The notes under the pieces are model-generated. The model did not search any database. It was given only the letters and a program-made list of their open reading frames with translations, and had not been told where the DNA came from. A stretch of DNA of 22,093 bases from PNAI01 sp035574295. GTDB lineage: Bacteria; Pseudomonadota; Alphaproteobacteria; Rhizobiales; Xanthobacteraceae. The translations under genes and the position numbers were made by a program. The stretch spans positions 1 through 22,093 of the forward strand of contig DATLYX010000115.1 of NCBI GenBank assembly GCA_035574295.1. Direction: 5' to 3'. Every line of letters starts with the position of its first letter. Positions within the stretch are counted from its first letter, which is position 1. Of the stretch, positions 8,316 through 16,200 are shown piece by piece.

Positions 8316-8352
8316 GCGGACTTCGGTCCGCGAGATCAATTCGACTGATCTC
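8316..8352. terminator. Two tandem hairpins between convergent genes
   Basis: GCGGAC-TTCG-GTCCGC at 8316-8331 is a perfect six-pair stem closed by a TTCG tetraloop, 10 bases after the ketosynthase stop. GAGATCA-N7-TGATCTC at 8332-8352 is a perfect seven-pair stem that overlaps the last codons of the convergent PanE-family gene. No T-tract follows on the plus strand, so a classical intrinsic terminator is not certain. The position between converging genes supports a 3'-end role. Confidence 0.55.
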
Positions 8353-9283
8353 TTGATCCATAGGTGCGCGCGCCCATCCGGTGCAATTTGAGCACCGCGT
8401 AGATTGCATCGCTCATCGGGGTAGGGACCTTCAGCTCGCGCCCGAGCCTTGTCACCGCCCCGGTGAGCCAGTCAAGCTCAAGCCGGTTGCCGCGCTCAAG
8501 ATCGTGCAGGAGCGAGGCCTTCATGCTTTTCGGCGCGTTCTCCGCGAACTTGATCTGCTCGTCGAGAAAATTTTGCGGCAGCGCTACACCCTTGGCCGCG
8601 GCCAGTGCGATCACTTCCCGCATCAATGCGACGAACAGCGCGCGCGTATCCGCATCGGCCAGGATCGCGCCGAGCGGCTGGCGCGTGGCGCCTGTTGCGC
8701 CGGCGAGTGCGGCAAGAAACACGAATTTCTTCCAACGGTCGGCATTGATCTCCGCCGACGCCGCTACATCGATACCCGCCGCCTGTCCGGCTTCCACGAA
8801 CCGCGCCAGCATGACATCAGGCTTGCCGTCGATGCGGCCGGCACGCAGCCGCGCGAACTGGCTGGTGTGGCGGATCACCCCCGGCTCGGCCACCACCGTC
8901 GCGATATGCGCGGTTCCGCCAAGCACCTTGTCCGCGCCCAAGATTGGCGCGATGCGCTCCACGCTGTCGACACCGTTCTGCAAGGTGATAAGACGCGTGT
9001 CCGGTCCGATCATCGGCCGCGCCAGCTCCGCGGCCCTTTCGGTGTCCCACAGCTTGACGGCAAATAGCACGACATCGACGGTTCCGACCTGTTTCGGATC
9101 GTCGGTCGCCTTGGCGTCCTTCAGGTGCAGATCGCCGAGCGGGCTTTCGACCTTGAGCCCATTGCGACGAATGGCTTCGAGCTGCGCGCCACGCGCGATA
9201 AAATGCACCTCGTGCCCGGCCGCAGCAAGCCGCGCACCAAAATAGCCGCCGACCGCTCCTGCCGCCATCACCCCGATGCGCAT
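8336..9283 (-). CDS. 2-dehydropantoate 2-reductase family (PanE/ApbA) oxidoreductase
   Basis: The 315-residue protein matches the family that reduces ketopantoate to pantoate with NADPH on the way to pantothenate and CoA. The N-terminal Rossmann fold reads AAGAVGGYFGARLA, with the first glycine of GxGxxG replaced by alanine. FAVKLWD (about 75-80) and LQNGVDS (101-107) are typical of the family. Candidate catalytic residues are K185/K186 and E269 in LELDW, within the conserved C-terminal helical domain. I chose the ATG at 9281-9283, with GGGA six bases upstream; the TTG seven codons earlier is unlikely. The family has many paralogues acting on other 2-oxo acids, so I do not assign panE itself. 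It lies 71 bases downstream of the L,D-transpeptidase gene on the same strand, perhaps co-transcribed. Confidence 0.85.
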   Translation of the reverse strand: MRIGVMAAGAVGGYFGARLAAAGHEVHFIARGAQLEAIRRNGLKVESPLGDLHLKDAKATDDPKQVGTVDVVLFAVKLWDTERAAELARPMIGPDTRLITLQNGVDSVERIAPILGADKVLGGTAHIATVVAEPGVIRHTSQFARLRAGRIDGKPDVMLARFVEAGQAAGIDVAASAEINADRWKKFVFLAALAGATGATRQPLGAILADADTRALFVALMREVIALAAAKGVALPQNFLDEQIKFAENAPKSMKASLLHDLERGNRLELDWLTGAVTRLGRELKVPTPMSDAIYAVLKLHRMGARTYGSRDQSN

Positions 9284-9354
9284 GAGAATCCCGTGTTCGT
9301 CCAAAGGGGTTTAGCGAAGCGGAAGGTACGCGGTCCAGCGGAAGTTGTGCGGGA

Positions 9355-10254
9355 TCAATAGAGGCTGGAGGCCGGCGATCGGAATGGGACGCGCGAGAAC
9401 CTTGCGGCGGCATCGGACCGCCGCAGCGGCAGGTCGGGCGCTTCCTGCGCCGCCTCCGCCTCAGCCGGCGGCCGGCGCCGCGTGTCCGGCAACACCACCA
9501 CCTTGGTGCCGATGTGCACGCGATTGTAGAGGTCGATTGCGTCCTCGTTCAGCATCCGGATGCAGCCGCTCGACATGCGTTTGCCGATCGAGGACGGCTC
9601 GTTGGTGCCGTGGATGCGATAGAGCGTGCCTTTCAGATACATGGCGCGCGCGCCGAGCGGATTGCCCGGCCCGCCGGCGACCCAGCGCGGCAGATAGGGC
9701 TGGCGCGCGATCATTTCCGCCGGCGGCTCCCAATCCGGCCATTCCATCTTGCGGTCGATGGTGCGCACGCCCGACCAGGTGAAACCTTCGCGGCCCACCC
9801 CGATGCCGTAGCGGATCGCCTTGCCTCCGCCAAGCACGTAGTAGAGATAGGTGTTCGGCGTATCGATGATGATCGTGCCCGGCGCTTCGCGAGTCTGATA
9901 CGGCACCACTTGACGACGCAGATGCGGCGGCAACTCCGCGCTCTGTCCGGACACGGAATCGTCTTGGTAGTCTTCGCGATAATCGCGGCGGTCATCGCGC
10001 GGCACGAGCTGCGGCGGATCCGGCTCGGGCAGAAGATCGTCCTCGTCAATGTCCGGGAACACCAGCGCATACGGCGGCCACGCGTAGGGTGGTGTATGGG
10101 ACGGCCAATAGACGCTGCGCGGTACGGGAACAGGGCGATAGATCGGCGGCGGCTCGTAGAACGATATCAGTTGTGCGGACGCCGGCCGACCGACCCCGCT
10201 GAGAACAGCCGCTGCAAGCGCTCCGACGGCGCAGATGCGAGTCCACTGAGACAT
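9355..10254 (-). CDS. L,D-transpeptidase (YkuD family), exported
   Basis: These enzymes make 3-3 peptidoglycan crosslinks or anchor proteins to peptidoglycan in the periplasm. With the start at 10254 the protein has 299 residues and a clear signal peptide (core CAVGALAAAVLSG, cleavage near ASA-QL). A Pro/Tyr- and Asp-rich linker (about 32-110) precedes the YkuD domain (about 125-255). The active site reads IHGTNEPSSIGKRMSSGCIRM, with H215 and nucleophile C231. The usual SHGC is SSGC here, a substitution I recall from other rhizobial members. The C-terminal tail is Ala/Pro/Arg-rich. The same frame is open to 10476, but that would bury the signal peptide, so 10254 is preferred; the Shine-Dalgarno is poor. 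It is the first of a possible two-gene unit with the PanE-family gene. Confidence 0.9.
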   Translation of the reverse strand: MSQWTRICAVGALAAAVLSGVGRPASAQLISFYEPPPIYRPVPVPRSVYWPSHTPPYAWPPYALVFPDIDEDDLLPEPDPPQLVPRDDRRDYREDYQDDSVSGQSAELPPHLRRQVVPYQTREAPGTIIIDTPNTYLYYVLGGGKAIRYGIGVGREGFTWSGVRTIDRKMEWPDWEPPAEMIARQPYLPRWVAGGPGNPLGARAMYLKGTLYRIHGTNEPSSIGKRMSSGCIRMLNEDAIDLYNRVHIGTKVVVLPDTRRRPPAEAEAAQEAPDLPLRRSDAAARFSRVPFRSPASSLY

Positions 10255-10479
10255 GTGTTGCCCAGGTATCGTCCCTCGTAGGTAAACAAACCCACAAAGC
10301 CCTGCTTCGGTTCCGGCGCACGCGACGCGTTGACGCGATGTGTTAATGGCGCTTCGTAGGTGCAATGTACGTGCCATGTAGGTGTGCGGTTGAGACGCTC
10401 CGCGCAAGTGGGTCGGGCTGCGGTATCGGTTTCCTGTTTGTGGCGCGCGACGACAGCGAGCCGCAAGTACCTGCACGGG

Positions 10480-10980
10480 CTACCGCTTCCTTTCCTTGTG
10501 CCATCCCACTACCGCATCGGGGGCGCAATCGGTGGAAGCAAAGTAGGGCTTTATGTCAAGCAGCGGCGTGTTGTCGAGACAGTCGAGCCCGCGCACGCGC
10601 AAAATATTTCCATCAACGCCGAGCAATCGCACCACGCTCATGGCGATCGGATTCGGCCGCACCGGCGAGCGCAGCGCAAACGAGCCGCGCTGCTCGTTGT
10701 AGTGGCGCGGCACCTGCAACACGAGGTCGCGCCGCGCCCGGTCCATCCAGTAGAGCACGACCAGATGCGTGCAGGTCTCCACCCCTTGCAGGGCCGGCGC
10801 CCAGCGCGGATCCACCTCGATGGTGCAGATCGCGTCCGATTCCGTCGGATTTTTTGGGCAGTCCTCCCGTCGCGTCCACGGCGTGCGGATGCGGCCGATG
10901 AAGTAGAGCGCGGCGTCGAACTTTTCCGGTAGCGGCGCCGCCACCTCGCCCGGTCGGATCCCATAATTGTCGTCGCTCAT
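10480..10980 (-). CDS. trmO: tRNA (N6-threonylcarbamoyl-A37)-N6-methyltransferase TrmO (TsaA/UPF0066)
   Basis: TrmO uses SAM to methylate t6A37 in tRNA-Thr and has an unusual beta-barrel SAM-binding fold. The 166-residue length fits the single-domain bacterial form. Diagnostic motifs are present: FIGRIRTPW (27-35), the SAM-binding RSPVRPNPIAMSVVRLLG (104-121), and GLDCLDNTPLLDIKPYF (131-147). The start at 10980 has GAGGGCGAG upstream. It is divergent from the sahR-metF-metH operon across 250 bases, so a SAM-consuming enzyme and the SAM-cycle operon share a control region. Shared control is inference. Between its stop and the L,D-transpeptidase start are 225 bases with no further gene that I can support. 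Confidence 0.9.
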   Translation of the reverse strand: MSDDNYGIRPGEVAAPLPEKFDAALYFIGRIRTPWTRREDCPKNPTESDAICTIEVDPRWAPALQGVETCTHLVVLYWMDRARRDLVLQVPRHYNEQRGSFALRSPVRPNPIAMSVVRLLGVDGNILRVRGLDCLDNTPLLDIKPYFASTDCAPDAVVGWHKERKR

Positions 10981-11175
10981 GGCCGCTCGCCCTCGTGCCT
11001 TTCAGTTATGCACTGTAAGGCTCCGCAGATTTCCTGCCTCGTGTCATTGCCTTCGGTCATGCCGGCCATTCCGATGCCCTGCTATAGTATTGATCTACCA
11101 AGTTTTTCCCCGCACGCAGACGGGTGCCGCGCGGGAGATCGCTTACCGCGCCAGTGGGGAGCGTCCCACCAAATC

Positions 11176-11202
11176 TTGATTCAATTGGCATAATCGTATA
11201 AA
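11176..11202 (+). promoter_or_regulatory. Candidate sigma70-type promoter of the sahR-metF-metH operon
   Basis: TTGATT (11176-11181) and TATAAA (11197-11202) are separated by 15 bases in a markedly AT-rich patch just before the first operon gene. The spacer is shorter than ideal. The operator-like palindrome starts one base downstream, so a bound repressor would block transcription initiation. This is visual evidence only. Confidence 0.4.
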
Positions 11203-11216
11203 CATATCCTTATATG
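11203..11216. promoter_or_regulatory. Operator-like palindrome CATAT-N4-ATATG upstream of sahR
   Basis: CATATCCTTATATG is a perfect inverted repeat with five-base arms and a four-base spacer, ending 14 bases before the start codon of the ArsR-type regulator. ArsR-family repressors commonly bind AT-rich dyads of this kind, and SahR is known to control SAM-cycle genes. Autoregulation through this site is therefore the simplest reading. A second palindrome, TGGGACAAGTCCCA (11218-11231), overlaps the start codon and may affect translation or be coincidental. Confidence 0.55.
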
Positions 11217-11230
11217 ATGGGACAAGTCCC

Positions 11231-12232
11231 ATGGCGCGCGATCCCCGGCAACTGCCTTTTGCTTCGCTCAATACCGCGCTGAAATCCGCGGGTGAGGCCA
11301 CGCGCCTGCGCATTCTCGCGCTGCTGTCGGAAGCCGAGCTCACCGTCACGGACTTAAAGCAAATCCTCCGCCAGTCGCAGCCGCGCATCTCGCGCCATTT
11401 GCGCCTGCTGGTCGAAGCCGGGCTCGTGCAGCGCTTCCGCGAAGGGGCGTGGGCCTTCTTTCGCTTGGCCGAGTCCGGCGGGGCGGCGGACCTCGCGCGC
11501 GCGCTCATCATGCGCCTTGATCCCGCCGATCCCGTGCTGGCGCGCGACCGCGAGCGTCTTGCGGCGGTACGCGCCACGCGCGCCGCTGCCGCCCAAGCCT
11601 ATTTCCGCGCCCATGCCGCCGAATGGGACCGCATCCGCAAGCTGCATGTGGCCGATGCGGACGTGGAAGCCGCCATCGTCGAGGCGTTGGCGGACCGCCC
11701 GGTGCAGGCGCTGCTCGATCTCGGCACCGGCACCGGCCGCATGTTGGAACTGTTCGGCCCAAAGATCGAACGCGGCCTCGGCATCGATCTCTCGCGCGAG
11801 ATGTTGGCGCTCGCTCGCGCCCGCATCGAGCGCGCCGGGCTCAAGCATTGCAGCGTGCGCCAGGGCGACATCTACGACCTCGCCCTGCCGGCCAATTCTT
11901 TCGACACCGTGGTGATCCATCAGGTGTTGCACTTCCTCGACGACGGTGCGCGCGCGATCCGCGAGGCGGCGCGCGTGCTTGCGCCCGCCGGTCGCCTCCT
12001 CGTCGTTGATTTCGCACCGCACGACCTGGAGTTTCTGCGCGAGGAGTATGCCCACCGCCGCCTCGGCTTTGCGCCCGAGACCGTGACGCAATGGATGACG
12101 GCTGCAGGACTCGATCTCGTCATGCATCGCAGTCTCGCGCCGGAGCCGGACTCCGAAGGAAAAATCGCCGTCTCGCTCTGGCTCGGTCGCGACCGCCGCG
12201 CCGCCAGATCTCCGGTTCGGGAGGTCGCATGA
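11231..12232 (+). CDS. sahR: SahR-like ArsR-family regulator with methyltransferase-type sensor domain
   Basis: The 333-residue protein joins an ArsR winged helix (about 10-85, with TRLRILALL and SQPRISRHLRLLVEAGLV as the recognition region) to a class I methyltransferase fold (about 150-320). The fold has motif I LDLGTGTGRM (162-171) and the acidic D186 in GLGIDLS. Published work on SahR in Proteobacteria describes exactly this architecture: an ArsR repressor whose methylase-related domain senses S-adenosylhomocysteine and controls SAM-cycle genes (ahcY, metE/metH, metF, metK). Here its stop overlaps the metF start (ATGA), and metH follows, which fits that role closely. The start at 11231 is the first ATG in frame; its Shine-Dalgarno is weak and lies in a small palindrome. 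An active methyltransferase role is possible but less likely. Confidence 0.85.
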   Translation: MARDPRQLPFASLNTALKSAGEATRLRILALLSEAELTVTDLKQILRQSQPRISRHLRLLVEAGLVQRFREGAWAFFRLAESGGAADLARALIMRLDPADPVLARDRERLAAVRATRAAAAQAYFRAHAAEWDRIRKLHVADADVEAAIVEALADRPVQALLDLGTGTGRMLELFGPKIERGLGIDLSREMLALARARIERAGLKHCSVRQGDIYDLALPANSFDTVVIHQVLHFLDDGARAIREAARVLAPAGRLLVVDFAPHDLEFLREEYAHRRLGFAPETVTQWMTAAGLDLVMHRSLAPEPDSEGKIAVSLWLGRDRRAARSPVREVA

Positions 12233-13131
12233 CCGTCGCGTTAACGCGCACGAGTTTTGCATCGCGCGCCCGCATCGGCGTGTCGTTCGAATTTTTTCCT
12301 CCCAAGACCGAGGAGATGGAAAAGACGCTGTGGGAATCCATCGAGCGCCTCGCCCCGCTGTGCCCGACTTTTGTCTCGGTCACCTATGGTGCCGGCGGCT
12401 CGACCCGCGAGCGTACCCACGCCACCGTCCGCCGCATCCTCAACGAAACGTCGTTGACGCCCGCGGCGCATCTCACCTGCGTTGCCGCAACACGCGCCGA
12501 GATCGACGAGGTGATCCGCGCCTATTACGCCGCCGGTGTGCGCCACATCGTGGCTCTGCGCGGCGATCCGGTCGAAGGCACGGGCGCGTCTTATCGGCCG
12601 CACCCCGGCGGCTATCTGAACGCCGCCGATCTCGTGGCCGGCATCAAGCGCATCGCCGACGTTGAGGTCACCGTATCGGCCTATCCTGAAAAGCATCCCG
12701 ACAGCCCTACCGTGGAAGCCGACATCGACATGCTGAAGGCCAAGGTCGATGCCGGCGCCACGCGCGCCATCACCCAGTTTTTCTTCGAGAACGATCTTTA
12801 TTTCCGCTATCTCGACCGCGTGCGCGCCCGCGGCATCAATATTCCCGTCGTGCCGGGGATTTTGCCGGTGCAGAACTTCAAGCAGACGAAGAATTTTGCC
12901 GCACGCGCCGGCGCCTCGGTGCCGGCATGGCTCGCCGAGCGGTTCGAGGGCCTCGACGATGACATCGCCACCCGCAAGCTGATCGCCGCCGCGGTCGCCG
13001 CCGAACAGGTACTCAACCTCGTCGATCGCGGCGTTACCGAATTCCACTTCTACACCATGAATCGCGCCGACCTCGTGTTCGCGATCTGCCACCTGCTCGG
13101 CATCCGCCCCGCCCGCAAGGAGGCCGCGTGA
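12229..13131 (+). CDS. metF: 5,10-methylenetetrahydrofolate reductase
   Basis: MetF reduces 5,10-methylene-THF to 5-methyl-THF with FAD and NADH, supplying the methyl group for MetH. The 300-residue length is standard. Conserved elements are VSFEFFPPKTEEME (about 18-31, containing the catalytic Glu), SVTYGAGGSTRERT (50-63), HLTC, the flavin-site ALRGDPV (D113), SAYPEKHPDS (150-159) and ITQFFFEND (Q183). The ATG at 12229 overlaps the upstream TGA as ATGA and has GGGAGG before it, so translation is probably coupled to the regulator gene. A longer frame beginning at 12091 would run through the regulator gene and is rejected. Its own stop overlaps another ATG at 13131 that opens a short frame discussed under findings. 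Confidence 0.97.
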   Translation: MTVALTRTSFASRARIGVSFEFFPPKTEEMEKTLWESIERLAPLCPTFVSVTYGAGGSTRERTHATVRRILNETSLTPAAHLTCVAATRAEIDEVIRAYYAAGVRHIVALRGDPVEGTGASYRPHPGGYLNAADLVAGIKRIADVEVTVSAYPEKHPDSPTVEADIDMLKAKVDAGATRAITQFFFENDLYFRYLDRVRARGINIPVVPGILPVQNFKQTKNFAARAGASVPAWLAERFEGLDDDIATRKLIAAAVAAEQVLNLVDRGVTEFHFYTMNRADLVFAICHLLGIRPARKEAA

Positions 13132-13180
13132 TGAAAATTTGCCAAGACATCAATGGCGCCGCGATTCTCCATCACCCTAA

Positions 13181-13203
13181 CCTTCTCCCTATCGGGGAGA
13201 GGG
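13181..13203. repeat. Hairpin/repeat in the metF-metH gap
   Basis: CCTTCTCCC-TATCG-GGGAGAGGG folds into a nine-pair stem (one G-T) with a five-base loop. The surrounding phrase, CCCTAACC before it and GCACC after it, resembles the short palindromic repeats common in rhizobial genomes, whose translation reads like HHPNLLPIGER. It lies inside an operon, between metF and metH, and could affect mRNA processing or relative expression. Confidence 0.6.
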
Positions 13204-13238
13204 CACCGTCTGAGTGAGTGGGTGGAGCGGCAGCGCCC

Positions 13239-16200
13239 ATGCTCAACCCGCCGACCAAAGCCCAAATCCTCCGTGCACTCGCCGCCGAACGCATTCTCGT
13301 GCTCGACGGCGCCATGGGCACCATGATTCAGGCGCTCAAACTCGACGAGGCGGGCTATCGCGGCAAGCGTTTTGCTGACTGGCCGCGCGATCTGCGCGGC
13401 AACAACGACATTTTGATCTTGAGCGCCCCCGACATCGTACGCGACATGCATCTCGCCTACTTCCGCGCCGGCGCCGATATCGTATCCACCAACACCTTCT
13501 CCTCCACCGCCATCGCGCAAGGCGATTACGGCACCGAAGAGCTTGTGCCCGAGCTCAACCGCGAGGGCGCGCGCCTCGTGCGCGAGGCCGCCGCGATTGC
13601 CGAGAAGGAGGATGGCCGTCCGCGTTTCGTCGCCGGCGCCATCGGACCGACCAACCGCACCGCCTCGATTTCGCCCGACGTGAACAATCCGGCCTTCCGC
13701 GCCGTGACTTTCGATCAATTGAAGGCCGCCTACGGCGAGCAGGCGCAAAACCTGCTCGACGGCGGCGTCGACGTGCTGCTGATCGAAACCATTTTCGATA
13801 CCCTCAATGCCAAGGCCGCGCTCTACGCCATTGCCGAACTGTGCGAAGCGCGCGGCATCGAGGTGCCGGTGATGATCTCCGGCACCATCACCGACCGCTC
13901 CGGCCGCATGCTCTCCGGCCAGACGCCGACCGCGTTCTGGCATTCGGTCCGTCATGCCGCACCGCTGTCGATCGGCTTCAACTGCGCGCTCGGCGCCAAG
14001 GAAATGCGCGCCCATATCGCCGAACTTGCGCGCGTGGCCGACACGCTCGTGTGCGCCTATCCCAACGCCGGCCTGCCCAACGAATTCGGCCTCTATGACG
14101 AAAGCCCCGAATACATGGCCGCCCTGCTCGGCGAATTTGCCGAGGCCGGCCTCGTCAACATCGTCGGTGGCTGCTGCGGCACCTCGCCTGCGCACATCCG
14201 CGCCATCGCCGCTGCCGTGCGCGGCAAGCCCCCGCGCAAGATTCCCGAAATAAAGCCGCTATTGCGCCTTTCCGGCCTCGAGCCGTTCACGCTCACCCCC
14301 GAAATTCCTTTCGTCAACGTGGGCGAGCGCACCAACGTCACCGGCTCGGCGAAATTCAAAAAGCTGATCATGGCCAGCGACTATACCGCCGCGCTCTCGA
14401 TCGCGCGCGAGCAGGTGGAGAACGGGGCGCAAATCATCGACGTCAACATGGACGAGGGCCTGCTCGATTCCGAGCAGGCGATGACCACCTTCCTGAATTT
14501 GATTGCGTCGGAGCCCGACATATCGCGCGTTCCGATCATGGTGGACTCATCCAAATTTTCCGTGATCGAAGCCGGTCTCAAATGCATCCAGGGCAAGCCG
14601 GTGGTGAATTCGATTTCGCTGAAAGAGGGCGAGGCCGAATTCATCCGCCATGCCAAGATCGTCCGCCGCTACGGCGCCGCGGTGGTGGTCATGGCCTTCG
14701 ACGAGCAGGGCCAGGCCGAAACCGTGGAGCGCAAGGTCGCCATCTGCACCCGCGCCTACGACATTCTGGTGAACAAGGTTGGGTTTCCGCCCGAGGACAT
14801 CATCTTCGATCCGAACATTTTTGCCGTCGCCACCGGCATCGCCGAGCACAACAGCTACGGGGTGGCTTTCATCGAAGCCGCGCGCACGATCCGCAAAACT
14901 CTGCCGCATGCCCACGTCTCCGGCGGGGTGTCGAATCTCTCGTTCGCCTTCCGCGGCAATGAGCGCGTTCGCCAAGCCATGCACTCGGTCTTTCTCTATC
15001 ATGCGATCCGCGCCGGCATGGATATGGGCATCGTCAATGCCGGACAGATCGCAGTTTACGATGACCTCGATCCGGAGCTGCGCGAGGCGTGCGAGGACGT
15101 GGTGCTCGATCGCCGCCCCGATGCCGCCGAGCGGCTGCTGGCGCTCGCCGAACGTTTTCGCGGGGAGGGCGGCCCGGCCAAGGAAGCCGATCTCGCCTGG
15201 CGCTCCTGGCCGGTGGAGAAGCGGCTCGAGCACGCGCTCGTGCACGGCATCAACGATTACATCGCAGAGGACGTCGAGGAGGCACGCCTTGCTGCCGACC
15301 GGCCGCTGGCGGTGATCGAAGGTCCGCTCATGGCCGGGATGAACGTGGTCGGCGACCTGTTCGGGGCGGGCAAGATGTTCTTGCCGCAGGTGGTGAAATC
15401 CGCCCGCGTCATGAAGCAGGCGGTCGCCTATCTGATGCCGTACATGGAGAAGGAAAAGGAGACCCGCGGCCGCAACCAAGCTTCTTCCGCCGGCAAGATC
15501 CTGCTCGCCACCGTGAAAGGCGATGTGCACGACATCGGCAAGAACATCGTCGGCGTCGTGCTCCAATGCAATAATTTCGAGGTCATCGATCTCGGCGTGA
15601 TGGTGCCGGCGGCGAAAATTCTCGACACCGCGCGCGCGGAGAAGGTGGACATCGTCGGGCTCTCCGGTCTCATCACGCCCTCGCTCGACGAAATGTGCCA
15701 CGTGGCCGCGGAGATGGAGCGGCAGAATTTCGATCTGCCGCTCTTGATCGGCGGCGCCACCACCAGCCGCGTGCACACCGCGCTCAAGATCCATCCCAAT
15801 TACCGTCGCGGCCAGGCCGTGTATGTGAACGACGCAAGTCGGGCCGTCGGCGTGGTTGCAGCGCTGATGTCCCAGATTGGACGCGACAGCTATGTGACCG
15901 AAGTGCGGGAGGAGTACGCGCGGATCGCCGAAGCGCATGCCCGCGGCGAGGAGCAGAAGCAGCGCCTGTCGCTGAAAGAGGCACGCGCCAACGCGCTCAA
16001 GCTCGACTGGAGCAGCTACCGTCCGCCGGCGCCGACCTTCCTCGGCACGCGCATGCTGGAGGATTATCCGATCGCCGAGTTGGTCGATTACATCGACTGG
16101 TCGCCGTTCTTCGCCACCTGGGAGCTCAACGGAAAGTACCCGGCCATCTTGGACGACCCCAAGCTCGGACCGGCCGCGCGCAATCTATATGAGGACGCCC

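Noticed and set aside
10255..10476. N-terminal extension of the L,D-transpeptidase to 10476.
   Set aside because: It would place a clear signal peptide 74 residues inside the protein.
10981..11202. A possible riboswitch (SAM or SAH type) in the leader of the metF-metH operon.
   Set aside because: I could not find the conserved stems of known SAM or SAH riboswitches, and a SahR-type repressor with a palindromic operator explains control.
12091..12228. Upstream extension of metF to 12091.
   Set aside because: It would lie within the regulator gene in another frame; the ATGA overlap at 12229 with GGGAGG is the normal operon start.
14547..15938. A 463-codon minus-strand frame opposite metH (with a similar one at 13050-14195).
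   Set aside because: It is a composition shadow of metH: low-complexity His/Gly/Ala-rich translation, no ribosome site and no family resemblance.
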